Shown here one piece after another: positions 1 through 7,749 of a stretch of DNA of 32,006 nucleotides. The notes under the pieces were generated by a model. The model searched no databases, was not told the origin of the DNA, and saw only the letters and a list, made by a program, of their open reading frames with translations. The position numbers and the translations under genes are program-made. Source of the DNA: Mycobacterium sp. (lineage in GTDB: Bacteria; Actinomycetota; Actinomycetes; Mycobacteriales; Mycobacteriaceae); the NCBI RefSeq assembly GCF_019247615.1, contig NZ_JAFBAT010000307.1, forward strand, positions 1 through 32,006, read 5' to 3'. The stretch's first letter is position 1; every line of letters starts with the position of its first letter.

Positions 1-124
1 GGTTCACCGTGTCGCGTGCTGCGCCCAAAAGAGGCACACCTACGTCAGGGGTTCGCCGACGACGCCGACCACGGTTGTCATCAAACGCCCGAAAATCCGG
101 TCCCTGAAACCGCATATTGCCTTG

Positions 125-165
125 TGGAGCTAAGGGGACTCGAACCTTGACCCCCACACTGCCAG
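125..165 (-). repeat. Decayed 3' half of tRNA-Ala(GGC), probable attachment-site remnant
   Basis: Read on the minus strand this 41-nt stretch begins with an anticodon loop CTGGCAG (anticodon GGC) and runs through an anticodon-stem strand, variable loop, TTCGAGT T-loop and a TAGCTCC acceptor strand plus discriminator A. No 5' half of a tRNA precedes it, because similarity stops at the anticodon loop. The T-stem 5' strand is damaged (four bases, AAGG, instead of five), so it cannot be a working tRNA. Tyrosine integrases commonly use the anticodon-loop-to-3'-end segment of tRNA genes as attB, and an integrase remnant lies about 85 nt away. The att interpretation is inference. Confidence 0.6.
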
Positions 166-249
166 GGTGAAAGGGACTGTTCTGGGCTGTTTTCGCAGCG
201 TCTACAGAGTGGCGATCTGTCGAGCTAGATAGACAATTCTCATGCTGAT

Positions 250-474
250 GTGTCCATTGTGTGTCAGCGGGTCGTTGCATGTCTTAGGACATCGCTAGGA
301 CACGGCGAACAACACACCTACGCGTCTTTGTCTCGATCGGCCGGTGCCGACATGAAGCTGTTCCAGGTGACGATGGGACACGCCTCGATCATGGTTACCG
401 CGCACACCTACGCCGATCTCTACGACTCCGACCTGGATCGTGTGGCGAATGCGCTCGACGGGCTCGGCGGCTGA
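250..474 (+). pseudogene. C-terminal remnant of a tyrosine recombinase (phage-type integrase)
   Basis: The last ~53 residues of this frame (from about nt 313) match the end of XerD/phage-type integrases: an SAGADMK segment, then MGHAS (catalytic GH), then HTYADLYDSDLD containing the expected tyrosine nucleophile, and a typical LDRVANALD tail. The upstream HxxR box that should precede it is degenerate (HGEQ, Arg replaced by Gln), and no N-terminal or core-binding domain is visible in nt 1-249. It is therefore a relic. With the adjacent broken tRNA-Ala 3' half it marks the edge of a former integrated element next to the tRNA cluster. I see nothing else recognisable in nt 1-124. Confidence 0.7.
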
Positions 475-572
475 CCGTGACGGCGGATAAACGGCGTATA
501 AACCGCGGGCTGTGGTCGATCGAATAGTCTGTTCGAGCGGGCAACAAGCCAGTGACTTGCAAACTCTCTTGG

Positions 573-646
573 TGGCCAGGGCCGGGATCGAACCGGCGAC
601 CTTCCGCTTTTCAGGCGGACGCTCATACCGACTGAGCTACCTGGCC
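573..646 (-). tRNA. tRNA-Phe (GAA)
   Basis: A full cloverleaf is visible on the minus strand: 5' acceptor GGCCAGG (646-640) pairs with CCTGGCC (580-574), discriminator A at 573, D-arm TAGCTCAGTCGGT, anticodon loop CTGAAAA (anticodon GAA) and T-loop TTCGATC. The encoded CCA follows at 572-570. It is the last gene of a minus-strand Glu-Asp-Phe cluster. Confidence 0.97.
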
Positions 647-674
647 GGAAGGCATAACTGCCTGGCCGCGATGG

Positions 675-748
675 CGACCCTGACGGGACTCGAACCCGCG
701 ACCTCCGCCGTGACAGGGCGGCGCGCTAACCAACTGCGCCACAGGGCC
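675..748 (-). tRNA. tRNA-Asp (GTC)
   Basis: Minus-strand cloverleaf: acceptor GGCCCTG (748-742) with CAGGGTC (682-676, containing a G-T wobble), discriminator G at 675, anticodon loop CTGTCAC (anticodon GTC), T-loop TTCGAGT. The CCA end is encoded at 674-672. It lies 28 nt upstream of tRNA-Phe on the same strand. Confidence 0.97.
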
Positions 749-785
749 TTGCTTCAGTTATATGGTCCGCGTCGCCGCGTCGCCG

Positions 786-858
786 TACCCCCTACGGGAT
801 TCGAACCCGCGCTACCGCCTTGAAAGGGCGGCGTCCTAGGCCGCTAGACGAAGGGGGC
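786..858 (-). tRNA. tRNA-Glu (TTC)
   Basis: Minus-strand cloverleaf: acceptor GCCCCCT (858-852) with AGGGGGT (793-787), discriminator A, anticodon loop CTTTCAA (anticodon TTC), T-loop TTCGAAT. The following bases are CGG, so the CCA tail is not encoded, unlike its two neighbours. It is the first gene of the Glu-Asp-Phe cluster; the promoter should lie in 859-980, shared back to back with tRNA-Lys. Confidence 0.96.
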
Positions 859-980
859 CAGAACCGAATCTCTCCGGGGTACTCGCAACAAGGTTACGTT
901 GGGAGCCAAGTCAGCTTAGGGCACCATGGACCGAATCCTCAAACGAGCTTCGTTTGTCACCCAGTATTCTGAGTTGTCGC

Positions 981-1053
981 GCCCCTATAGCTCAGTTGGT
1001 AGAGCTACGGACTTTTAATCCGCAGGTCCTAGGTTCGAGTCCTAGTGGGGGCA
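981..1053 (+). tRNA. tRNA-Lys (TTT)
   Basis: Plus-strand cloverleaf: acceptor GCCCCTA (981-987) with TGGGGGC (1046-1052), discriminator A at 1053, D-arm TAGCTCAGTTGGTAGAGC, anticodon loop CTTTTAA (anticodon TTT), T-loop TTCGAGT. CCA is not encoded. It diverges from the tRNA-Glu/Asp/Phe cluster. Confidence 0.97.
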
Positions 1054-1172
1054 CCCAAGCCGGCGGAGCCAAGCGGCGTTGGACCTCGGCCGATGCCTGA
1101 GGGCAGGCGGCGCGGAAGCAGTAGCGTGCGCCCGAAGTGCCATGTCGTGGTTTGGCGGCCCAACCCCTTGGC

Positions 1173-1186
1173 TATGCTTCGCAAGA
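1173..1186 (+). promoter_or_regulatory. -10 box of a probable leaderless promoter
   Basis: TATGCT at 1173-1178 fits the mycobacterial TANNNT -10 consensus and ends 7 nt before the ATG at 1186, with no Shine-Dalgarno sequence between them. Transcription would begin on or next to the start codon. Confidence 0.5.
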
Positions 1187-1983
1187 TGACTGTCGATGCG
1201 GCCAACCCAAACGCGCCAGTAGCCCTGGTAACCATGGAAATCCGTCACCCAGCAACGGATTCGCTCACCGGATCATCGAGCGGAGAGCTCAGGCACCTGC
1301 TCGCCGAGCAACTCCCGATCGAACGCCAGGCGCAGGACGTGGCCTGGGGGATGGGTGCTGGCGGGAACCCGACACCTACGGCCGAGCAGTTCGTCCGTTA
1401 TGTCAACCGCGATAACACGATTGCTGCGTCGATGAAGACCCAGGCCGTGGTCATCGAGACCACCGCGTACAGCAACTTCGCCGAGCTGGTCGACCTCATG
1501 ATGCGAGTGATAGACGCTCGCTCCCGGGTCTCGTCGATCGTCGGGGTGGAGCGTCTCGGCCTGCGCTATGTCCTCGAGATCCGGGTCCCCGTGGGTGTCG
1601 ACGGCCGCGTCGAGTGGGGTAACTGGATCGCGGAGCCGCTGCTCGGACCGCAGCGCGTGGCACCCGGCGGCCTGACGCTCACCGAGTGGCAGGGCGCCGC
1701 GGTCTTCCGCGAAGCGCAACCCGGCAAATCGATGATCGTGCGCTACGGCCCCGGCGTCGGTCAGGCCCTCGATGCCAACTATCACCTGCGCCGGACAATG
1801 CCGGCCAACCAGGGACCCTTCTTCCTGCTGGACATCGACAGCTTCTGGACCCCGACCGGTGCGATCCCCGAGTTCGACCGCAATGCGGTGCTCGCGACCT
1901 TCCAGGACCTCTACGAACCCGCTCGCACCGTGTTTCAGGAGATGCTCACCAGCCGCTTGCGGGATGGCCTGCTCAGCAGTTGA
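1186..1983 (+). CDS. TIGR04255-like conserved mycobacterial protein (Rv0831c homologue)
   Basis: A 265-aa soluble protein without signal peptide or membrane segment. It matches the M. tuberculosis Rv0831c family as I remember it: an N-terminal [13 protein letters not shown] strand, a [13 protein letters not shown] segment, the central [14 protein letters not shown] strand, and a C-terminal [11 protein letters not shown] followed by a helical end. These features agree with TIGR04255-type proteins, whose function is unknown. I chose ATG 1186 because a TATGCT -10 box lies 7 nt upstream (leaderless) and the homologue starts near here; ATG 1174 is the alternative. The 3' end overlaps the convergent methyltransferase gene by 11 nt (1973-1983). 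Confidence 0.85.
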   Translation: MTVDAANPNAPVALVTMEIRHPATDSLTGSSSGELRHLLAEQLPIERQAQDVAWGMGAGGNPTPTAEQFVRYVNRDNTIAASMKTQAVVIETTAYSNFAELVDLMMRVIDARSRVSSIVGVERLGLRYVLEIRVPVGVDGRVEWGNWIAEPLLGPQRVAPGGLTLTEWQGAAVFREAQPGKSMIVRYGPGVGQALDANYHLRRTMPANQGPFFLLDIDSFWTPTGAIPEFDRNAVLATFQDLYEPARTVFQEMLTSRLRDGLLSS

Positions 1984-2872
1984 GAACCGCGTGCGTGTAG
2001 GTCACGTCGGCGAACGCCTGCGCGACGTCGTCGTCGGGATAGACAAAGCCGTTCGCCGCGTGTAGCTCCCTGACCGTCTGCGACGAGGTCCGCCAGCCGC
2101 GCTCGTCGAGGTAGTCCAGGATATGGCTGCGCTGACCGTGATAGACGAGGTCATTGAAATCGATCTCGAACCCGAGTTCGCTCATCCGGTCGTAATGCGC
2201 TCGCCACCTTTCGTCGGCGAAAACGGCGGTATCGGGCACGAATTCGAAGGCCAGGCGACTGCCGGCGGCGCTCAAAGCGGTGATGTTGTCGAAGAGCGCG
2301 TCCTGGGCCTCGTCGGGCAGATAAACCAGCAAACCCTCGGCGCTCCACGCGGCCGGGGCCTGCGGATCGAAGCCCGCGGCGCGAAGGGCAGTGGCCCAGT
2401 CATCGCGCAGATCGATGGCGACCGTGCGCCGAACGGCGGTCGGCTCGGCGCCGAGTTCGCCTAGGGTCAACGTCTTGAACTCGATCACCTCCGGCATGTC
2501 CACCTCGTAGACGACGGTTCCCGCCGGCCACGGCAGGCGGTATGCGCGCGCATCGAGCCCCGAAGCGAGGATCACCGCCTGGCCGATGCCGGATTTCGTC
2601 CCATCCAGGAAGAATCGGTCGTAAAACCTGGTGCGGCAGGCCATCCCCTGGGCCATCCGGTGTGGATTGAACTCGGAATTTCCGTCAACCGGAATCTGCC
2701 CGTTTACCAGCCGGACGTAGACGTCAATTCCGACGGCGCGAACCAATGGGGCCGCGTAGGGATCATCGATCAACTTCTCGTCGGAGGACAGCGCCCGCTG
2801 GGCGGCGACCATGGTCGCGGTCGCGCCGACGCTCGTCGCCAAGTCCCAGCGATCACGATCGGTGCGTGCCAT
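1973..2872 (-). CDS. SAM-dependent methyltransferase, TIGR00027 / LCMT-like family (Rv0830 type)
   Basis: A 299-aa protein of the large mycobacterial putative SAM-dependent O-methyltransferase family (PF04072). Visible family marks are the N-terminal [18 protein letters not shown] helix, the FYDRFF segment, the SAM-binding motif [18 protein letters not shown] (about residues 99-116), the acidic strand end VYEVDMPEV, and AEGLLVYLP in the second half. The substrate is unknown; related proteins methylate carboxyl or hydroxyl groups of polyketide-like lipids. A GGGAAGAA sequence precedes the ATG. It is transcribed divergently from the deaminase gene and converges with the upstream TIGR04255 gene, their ends overlapping by 11 nt. 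Confidence 0.93.
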   Translation of the reverse strand: MARTDRDRWDLATSVGATATMVAAQRALSSDEKLIDDPYAAPLVRAVGIDVYVRLVNGQIPVDGNSEFNPHRMAQGMACRTRFYDRFFLDGTKSGIGQAVILASGLDARAYRLPWPAGTVVYEVDMPEVIEFKTLTLGELGAEPTAVRRTVAIDLRDDWATALRAAGFDPQAPAAWSAEGLLVYLPDEAQDALFDNITALSAAGSRLAFEFVPDTAVFADERWRAHYDRMSELGFEIDFNDLVYHGQRSHILDYLDERGWRTSSQTVRELHAANGFVYPDDDVAQAFADVTYTHAVLNC

Positions 2873-2896
2873 GGTTCTTCCCCATTTCGACCCAAA

Positions 2897-2955
2897 AATA
2901 TAGACGATCTAGTTATTACCACAGGACTGGTTCGAAGGTCCCGGAGGACTACCCT
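2897..2955. promoter_or_regulatory. Divergent promoter region, methyltransferase / deaminase
   Basis: On the minus strand TATATT (2902-2897) is a good -10 for the methyltransferase gene. On the plus strand TACCCT (2950-2955) lies exactly 7 nt before GTG 2963, the spacing of a leaderless deaminase transcript. A short dyad, TAGA-CGA-TCTA (2901-2911), sits between them. Assignments rest on motif spacing only. Confidence 0.4.
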
Positions 2956-2962
2956 GCGACCT

Positions 2963-3463
2963 GTGACCGACTTTGCCCAACGGACGATCGACCTGGCCCG
3001 CCGAAACGTCTCCGAGGGCGGGCGCCCATTCGCCACCGTGATCGCCCGCGACGGCGAAGTCCTCGCCGAGAGCGTCAACAAAGTGGCCCAGACCAAGGAT
3101 CCAACGGCGCACGCCGAAATCCTCGCGATCCGCGAGGCGTGCACCAAGCTGGGGACCGAGCATCTGGTCGACGCCACCATTTACGTGATGGCACACCCGT
3201 GCCCGATGTGTCTGGGCTCGCTGTACTACTGCTCGCCCAAGGAAGTCGTCTTTCTCATCACCCGCGAGTCTTATGAGCAGTACTACCTCGACGACCGAAA
3301 GTACTTCGAGGTCTCCACGTTCTACAACGAGTTCGCGAAACCCTGGGACCAGCGGCGCCTGCCGATGAGATACGAACCAAAAGAGAAGGCGGTGGACGTC
3401 TATCGGTTCTGGAACGAACGCAACGGCGGCCGACCGGAATCGACGGTCGTCCCACCGGGGTGA
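2963..3463 (+). CDS. Zinc-dependent nucleobase/nucleoside deaminase (Rv0828c-like, GuaD/TadA superfamily)
   Basis: A 166-aa cytidine deaminase-like fold enzyme. It has the HAE motif (His50, Glu52) and PCPMC (Cys80, Cys83) that bind zinc and supply the catalytic glutamate, in the order typical of guanine deaminase, tRNA adenosine deaminase and related nucleoside deaminases. The C-terminal stretch with YEQYYLDDRKYF and FYNEFAKPW resembles the guanine/cytosine deaminase-type extension more than TadA, so a free base or nucleoside is the likelier substrate. No signal peptide is seen. GTG 2963 is chosen because conserved sequence begins there and a leaderless -10 fits; the frame is open further upstream but runs across the divergent promoter. 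The exact substrate cannot be read from sequence. Confidence 0.88.
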   Translation: MTDFAQRTIDLARRNVSEGGRPFATVIARDGEVLAESVNKVAQTKDPTAHAEILAIREACTKLGTEHLVDATIYVMAHPCPMCLGSLYYCSPKEVVFLITRESYEQYYLDDRKYFEVSTFYNEFAKPWDQRRLPMRYEPKEKAVDVYRFWNERNGGRPESTVVPPG

Positions 3464-3514
3464 GGTCGGCGGCGTTGCAACGACCGCCCGCCTTCGCTGC
3501 TACCTGCGTATGCA

Positions 3515-3533
3515 TGCGGGTGGTAGCCCCGCA
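3515..3533. terminator. Candidate hairpin between convergent genes
   Basis: TGCGGG (3515-3520), 7-nt loop, CCCGCA (3528-3533): a perfect 6-bp stem in the 148-nt gap between the convergent deaminase and DUF2236 genes. It has no U-run, as is common for mycobacterial intrinsic-like terminators. The rest of the gap shows nothing. Confidence 0.35.
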
Positions 3534-3611
3534 CCCACGAGGACGGGACCGAACACGTCATCAGCACGGGCACCAGTCCGACTCGCGGACGCGCACGGGT
3601 AACGCGCGCGC

Positions 3612-4611
3612 TCAGTCGACGTTCGGGCAGTAGTGCTTCGGGTTGTCGCGCTCGTCGAGTGGCGGCAGGTTGCGCGCCGGCGTGTGCACCAGCGGGGCAT
3701 CCGCCGGCAATCGCCCGGCGGCACGATCCCAGCCGGCGCGGGCGCGCGGATGCTTGTGGTACCGCCCCGGGACAAAGGCGAAGACGAGACGGACGAGGTC
3801 GCCGAAGCGCCGGTGCAGCCATTCGTCCCGGCGCGACCACCGGTAGCCCATCAGCTCGCGCACCGGCGGATCGTAGAGACCGACCGTCAGCCACACAAAG
3901 AACGGCGCCAACACTGTGCGTTGCGCGGCCCATAGCCAACCCGGAAGCCATTGGGCGAAAGGAGGTTTCGGCAAGACGGTCAGATCGAGCACGGCGCGTG
4001 CCGCCCAGTTGTCCTCTAATACGTTGCGGCACATGTGGTGCCAGTAGACCTGGAAATCCTCCCAGGATGCCGGCACCGGGCGCATGCTCATGCCATACAT
4101 CCGATACCACTGCACGTGCTCGTCGAACAGCTGACGCTTCTGCGCCTCGGTCAGCCCTCCGCAAAACCGTTCGGCCACATGGATGGTGCCGACGAAGAAG
4201 GTGGCGTGCGCCCAGTAGAAGACGTCCGGGTTCAACGCGTGGTAGCGGCGTCCCTGTTCGTCGACGCCCTTGATATCGACGTGGTAGTCGCGGACCTCGG
4301 CACCGGTGGCCGGAGCGCGCTGGCCGTCGAAAACGACTCCGCCGATCGGGTACAACGATCGCAATAAGCGCGGCCAGCGCTCCCGGAAAAACGTCGAATG
4401 GTCGATGACCGCCGCACCCAGTTGCGGGTGCATGTTCTGCATTGAGCCGCAGCATGCCGCGCCAGTCGCCGAAATACCGCCACGTCAAGGAATCGGGACC
4501 GAGCGGTACGGGCGGGGCGTCATAGCCCAGCGGGGACACCGGACAGCCGCCGGCGAGGCTCGCCGTCTCGGCGCTGGTCAGCGAACGGGCGGCAGAAGTA
4601 TGTTTGGTCAC
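3612..4611 (-). pseudogene. Frameshifted MpaB/DUF2236 oxygenase-family gene (Rv0826 type)
   Basis: Two reading frames together give one DUF2236 (latex-clearing/MpaB-like) protein of about 332 residues. The first runs from GTG 4611 to about 4449, ending in DSLTWRYFGDWRGML. The second, from ATG 4442 to 3612 (276 aa), continues with MQNMHPQLG, HSTFFRERWPRLLRSLYPI, HALNPDVFYWAHATF and GYRWSRRDEWLHRRFGD. Family members normally have a QGPWAGS-like link between the halves. Here only seven bases separate CTG and ATG where 21 are expected, which a 14-nt deletion explains. Conserved histidines of the family remain in the second part. A shortened protein starting at ATG 4442 is possible but would lack the N-terminal helix. 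It is divergent from the TetR gene, its likely regulator. A sequencing error cannot be excluded. Confidence 0.8.
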
Positions 4612-4630
4612 TATTGGATTCCTGTGGCGC

Positions 4631-4682
4631 CGACAGATCCGACAGATCTGACTACATACGTTGTCACTTTGAAGCTTAGGAG
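4631..4682. promoter_or_regulatory. TetR-gene intergenic operator candidates
   Basis: The 75-nt gap between the divergent DUF2236 and TetR genes holds a tandem 9-mer CGACAGATC (4631-4639 and 4640-4648). Next comes an 18-bp imperfect palindrome TGACTACATACGTTGTCA (4649-4666, 7 of 9 pairs). AGGAG (4678-4682) then serves as ribosome binding site for GTG 4687. The palindrome is a plausible TetR dimer site controlling both genes; that is inference. Confidence 0.45.
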
Positions 4683-4686
4683 TCAT

Positions 4687-5301
4687 GTGCGGACCGGTCA
4701 AACACGGGGCCGGTGGACCGGCGTTCCGCTGGAGAGCCGCCTGGCCCTTCGCCGCGACCAGCTCATCGACGCCGGCGTCCAGTTGCTGGGCGGTGAGGGC
4801 GGCCCTGCGCTGACCGTCCGCGCGGTCTGCCGCAAGGCGGCGCTCACCGAACGGTACTTCTACGAAAGCTTTCCCGATCGTGACGAATTCGTGCGTGCCG
4901 TATATGACGACGTCTGCACGCGGGCCATGGGAGCCCTGACCTCCGCGAAAACCCCGCGCGAGGCCGTCGAGCAATTCGTCGAGTTGATGGTCGACGACCC
5001 GGTGCGCGGACGCGTGCTGCTACTGGCGCCTGCGGTGGAGCCGATACTGACCAAGTCGGGCGCCGATTGGATGCCCAACTTCATTGAGCTGCTGCAGCGC
5101 AAGTTGTCGCGCGTTGGCGATCCGGTGTTGCAGAAAATGATCGCCACCAGCCTGGTCGGCGGCCTGACGAGCCTTTTCACCGCGTACCTGCATGGACAGC
5201 TCGGGGCGAGCCGCGGGCAATTCATCGACTACTGCGTCAACATGCTGTTCGTCACCGCCGCGCCGTATGTCTTCCCCGCTGAGCAGGGGAAATCGGGCTA
5301 G
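4687..5301 (+). CDS. TetR family transcriptional regulator (Rv0825c type)
   Basis: A 204-aa TetR/AcrR-type repressor. The N-terminal helix-turn-helix is clear: RRDQLIDAGVQLLGGEG then LTVRAVCRKAALTERYFYESFPDRDEFVRAV (about residues 20-66), the standard TetR DNA-binding pattern. The rest is a helical ligand-binding and dimerisation domain ending near FVTAAPYVFP. GTG 4687 is preceded by AGGAG at 4 nt. It is divergent from the DUF2236 gene, the classic layout of a TetR regulator and its target, and lies upstream of desA1 on the same strand. Its ligand is unknown. Confidence 0.9.
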   Translation: MRTGQTRGRWTGVPLESRLALRRDQLIDAGVQLLGGEGGPALTVRAVCRKAALTERYFYESFPDRDEFVRAVYDDVCTRAMGALTSAKTPREAVEQFVELMVDDPVRGRVLLLAPAVEPILTKSGADWMPNFIELLQRKLSRVGDPVLQKMIATSLVGGLTSLFTAYLHGQLGASRGQFIDYCVNMLFVTAAPYVFPAEQGKSG

Positions 5302-5312
5302 TTTTTTACGTC

Positions 5313-5342
5313 GGGCCGCCCTCGTTTTACGGGGCCCGGCCG
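5313..5342 (+). terminator. Candidate terminator hairpin after the TetR gene
   Basis: GGCCG (5314-5318) pairs with CGGCC (5337-5341), and inside it CCC and CGT pair with ACG and GGG around a CGTTTTACG tip. A T6 run (5302-5307) lies just before the hairpin, at the stop codon, rather than after it. It would separate the TetR gene from desA1. Confidence 0.4.
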
Positions 5343-5376
5343 GCGCTAAACGTGACGTGCCACGCCGGAAGCAAAC

Positions 5377-5437
5377 TTGATGCTACCGGGGGACACAGAT
5401 ATATTGACTGCAACCCGTAGACACAGATAACTGGAGG
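5377..5437 (+). promoter_or_regulatory. desA1 promoter with flanking direct repeats
   Basis: TTGATG (5377-5382), a 17-nt spacer and TATATT (5400-5405) form a near-ideal housekeeping promoter. The 10-mer GACACAGATA occurs twice, at 5392-5401 (overlapping the -10) and 5420-5429 (just after the expected start site), 28 nt apart. That is the geometry of repressor sites. GGAGG (5433-5437) is the ribosome binding site, 4 nt before ATG 5442. Confidence 0.6.
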
Positions 5438-5441
5438 CCCC

Positions 5442-6458
5442 ATGTCGGCCGAGCTGACCGACCTGCAGCTGCTGCGCGAACTCGAGCCGGTGGTCGAGAA
5501 GAACCTGAACCGTCACCTGAGCATGCACAAGAACTGGAACCCGCACGACTACATCCCATGGTCGGACGGCAAGAACTACTACGCGCTCGGCGGGCAGGAG
5601 TGGCATCCCGAACAGAGCAAGCTCTCCGAAGTCGCGCAGGTGGCCATGGTGCAGAACCTGGTCACGGAGGACAACCTGCCGTCGTATCACCGCGAGATCG
5701 CGATGAACATGGGCATGGACGGCGCCTGGGGCCAGTGGGTCAACCGCTGGACCGCTGAGGAGAACCGGCACGGCATCGCGCTGCGCGACTACCTGGTGGT
5801 AACGCGCGCGGTCGACCCCGTCGAACTGGAGTTGCTTCGCCTCGAGGTGGTCAACCGCGGCTTCAGCCCCGGCCAGAACCACCAGGGTGACCTGTTCGCC
5901 GAGAGCCTCACCCACTCCGTCCTCTATGTCAGTTTCCAGGAGCTGGCGACCCGGATCTCGCACCGCAACACCGGCAAGGCCTGCAACGACCCCATCGCCG
6001 ACCAGCTGATGGCCAAGATCTCGGCCGACGAGAACCTGCACATGATCTTCTACCGCGACGTCAGTGAGGCCGCGTTCGAACTGGCCCCCAACACGGCGAT
6101 GAAGGCGCTGCACCTCATCCTGCGCAACTTCCAGATGCCCGGCTTCCAGGTGCCCGAGTTCCGGCGCAAGGCTGTCTTCATCGCGGTCGGGGGCGTCTAC
6201 GACCTGCGCATCCACCTCGACGAGGTCGTCATGCCCATCCTGAAGAAGTGGCGCATCTTCGAGCGCGAGGACTTCACCGGGGAGGCCGCCGAATTGCGCG
6301 ATGACCTCGCCGTGCTGATCCAGGAACTCGAGGCTGCCTGCGACAAGTTCGAGGTGTCCAAGCAGCGGCACATCGAGCGGGAGGCGCGCACGGGTAAGAA
6401 GCTGACCGCCCAGGAGTTGCACAAGACCGCGGGCAAGCTGGCCATGAGCCGTCGGTAG
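5442..6458 (+). CDS. desA1: Acyl-[acyl-carrier-protein] desaturase DesA1
   Basis: A 338-aa soluble di-iron desaturase, the same length as M. tuberculosis DesA1 (Rv0824c) as I recall. It introduces a double bond into ACP-bound acyl chains, feeding mycolic acid synthesis in the cytoplasm. The iron-binding carboxylate/histidine sets of the ferritin-like fold are visible: E76 with YH83, EENRH at 106-110, FQE(167)LATRISH, and DENLH at 196-200. All ligands are present. It has its own strong promoter and a good ribosome binding site, and is followed after 7 nt by the dihydrouridine synthase gene, so the two are probably co-transcribed. The repeated GACACAGATA around the promoter suggests repression by a fatty-acid regulator. 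Confidence 0.96.
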   Translation: MSAELTDLQLLRELEPVVEKNLNRHLSMHKNWNPHDYIPWSDGKNYYALGGQEWHPEQSKLSEVAQVAMVQNLVTEDNLPSYHREIAMNMGMDGAWGQWVNRWTAEENRHGIALRDYLVVTRAVDPVELELLRLEVVNRGFSPGQNHQGDLFAESLTHSVLYVSFQELATRISHRNTGKACNDPIADQLMAKISADENLHMIFYRDVSEAAFELAPNTAMKALHLILRNFQMPGFQVPEFRRKAVFIAVGGVYDLRIHLDEVVMPILKKWRIFEREDFTGEAAELRDDLAVLIQELEAACDKFEVSKQRHIEREARTGKKLTAQELHKTAGKLAMSRR

Positions 6459-6465
6459 GTGCGCC

Positions 6466-7599
6466 TTGCGCATCGGCCCCATCACGCTCGCCAGTCCCGT
6501 CGTGTTGGCCCCGATGGCCGGTGTGACGAACGTTGCATTCCGCACCCTGTGCCGCGAACTCGAGCGGTCCATGGTCGGCACGGTCAGCGGGCTGTACGTG
6601 TGCGAAATGGTGACCGCGCGCGCCCTCGTCGAGCGGCATCCGGTCACCATGCACATGACGACGTTCGCCCCGGACGAATCGCCCCGCTCGCTGCAGCTCT
6701 ACACCGTCGACCCCGACACCACGTACGTGGCCGCGCGGATGATCGCCGACGAGGGCCTGGCCGACCACATCGACATGAACTTCGGCTGCCCGGTGCCCAA
6801 GGTCACCAAGCGCGGCGGCGGGGCCGCGCTGCCCTTCAAGCGGCGGCTGTTTGGCCGGATCGTCGCCGCCGCCGTTCGGGCGACACAAGGCTCCGGCATC
6901 CCGGTCACCGTCAAGTTCCGCATCGGCATCGACGACGAGCACCGCACGCACCTGGACGCCGGCCGCATCGCCGAGGCAGAGGGCGCGGCCGCGGTCGCCC
7001 TGCACGCACGCACGGCCGCGCAACGGTATTCCGGCGCAGCCGACTGGGAACAGATCGCCCAGCTCAAGCAGCACGTCCGGAGCATCCCCGTGCTCGGCAA
7101 CGGCGACATCTACGAACCCAGCGACGCGCTGACGATGATGGCCAGCACCGGGTGCGACGGCGTCGTGATCGGCCGCGGATGCCTGGGCCGCCCCTGGCTT
7201 TTCGCCGAACTGTCGGCGGCGTTCACCGGCCATCCATCCCCTCCCCCGCCCACGCTCGGTGAGGTCGCCGACATCATGCGGCGGCATGCGCGACTGCTCA
7301 CCGCACATTTCGGCGAAGACAAGGGCATGCGCGACATCCGCAAGCACATCGCCTGGTACCTGCACGGCTTTCCCGCCGGCTCGGCGTTGCGGCGAGCCCT
7401 GGCGACGGTCAAGGCGCTCGATGAATTCGATTCTCTGCTGGATCAATTGGAGGGCGCAGTCCCGTTTCCAGACGCGGCGACCGGCCCTCGGGGCCGCCAG
7501 GGTTCACCCGCCCGCGTCGCCCTGCCCGACGGCTGGCTGACCGACCCCGACGACTGCACGGTGCCCGCGGGAGCGGACGTCATGCACTCGGGCGGCTGA
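6466..7599 (+). CDS. tRNA-dihydrouridine synthase (DusB/NifR3-like, Rv0823c type)
   Basis: A 377-aa flavoenzyme of the Dus family, which reduces uridines in tRNA D-loops using NADPH and FMN. Visible motifs are the N-terminal PVVLAPMAGVTN, the active-site segment HIDMNFGCPVPKV with catalytic Cys108, RGGGAALPF, FRIGIDDEH, LHARTAAQRYSGAADW, and the FMN-phosphate site GNGDIYEP followed by VVIGRGCLGRPW. The C-terminal helical domain contains the KHIAWYLHGFP motif. The best start in frame is TTG 6466, 7 nt after the desA1 stop; the nearby GTG is out of frame. The last ~40 residues are a Gly/Pro-rich tail beyond the normal fold. It is probably in an operon with desA1. Confidence 0.93.
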   Translation: MRIGPITLASPVVLAPMAGVTNVAFRTLCRELERSMVGTVSGLYVCEMVTARALVERHPVTMHMTTFAPDESPRSLQLYTVDPDTTYVAARMIADEGLADHIDMNFGCPVPKVTKRGGGAALPFKRRLFGRIVAAAVRATQGSGIPVTVKFRIGIDDEHRTHLDAGRIAEAEGAAAVALHARTAAQRYSGAADWEQIAQLKQHVRSIPVLGNGDIYEPSDALTMMASTGCDGVVIGRGCLGRPWLFAELSAAFTGHPSPPPPTLGEVADIMRRHARLLTAHFGEDKGMRDIRKHIAWYLHGFPAGSALRRALATVKALDEFDSLLDQLEGAVPFPDAATGPRGRQGSPARVALPDGWLTDPDDCTVPAGADVMHSGG

Positions 7600-7640
7600 A
7601 GCGTCCACGCCTGAAATCGCTTCCGGCGGGATAACTCAGT

Positions 7641-7668
7641 ACGATGTGGGACTTGCGCATCGCGATGC
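7641..7668 (+). promoter_or_regulatory. Upstream region of the LCP gene: -10-like box and perfect palindrome
   Basis: In the 150-nt gap before the LCP gene, TACGAT (7640-7645) resembles a -10. GCATCGCGATGC (7657-7668) is a perfect 12-bp palindrome just downstream, a possible operator. The gene's own ribosome binding site is GGAGG at 7735-7739. Confidence 0.35.
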
Positions 7669-7749
7669 AGCGGGGGTGTGTGCGATTCGCGGATCTTACG
7701 CGGTAACACCCCTTGACGTCCGCAGCAGACTCTCGGAGGCCGATAGGAC

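Noticed and set aside
420..823. Short frames across tRNA-Phe and tRNA-Asp
   Set aside because: They translate through tRNA genes and have no independent support.
3400..4974. 524-codon minus-strand frame across the DUF2236 gene
   Set aside because: Only its 4611-4449 part encodes real protein (the N-terminus of the frameshifted gene); the rest is out-of-frame shadow.
5346..6656. 436-codon open frame antisense to desA1
   Set aside because: It lies opposite desA1 with no recognisable protein features; high-GC codon bias leaves long antisense frames open.
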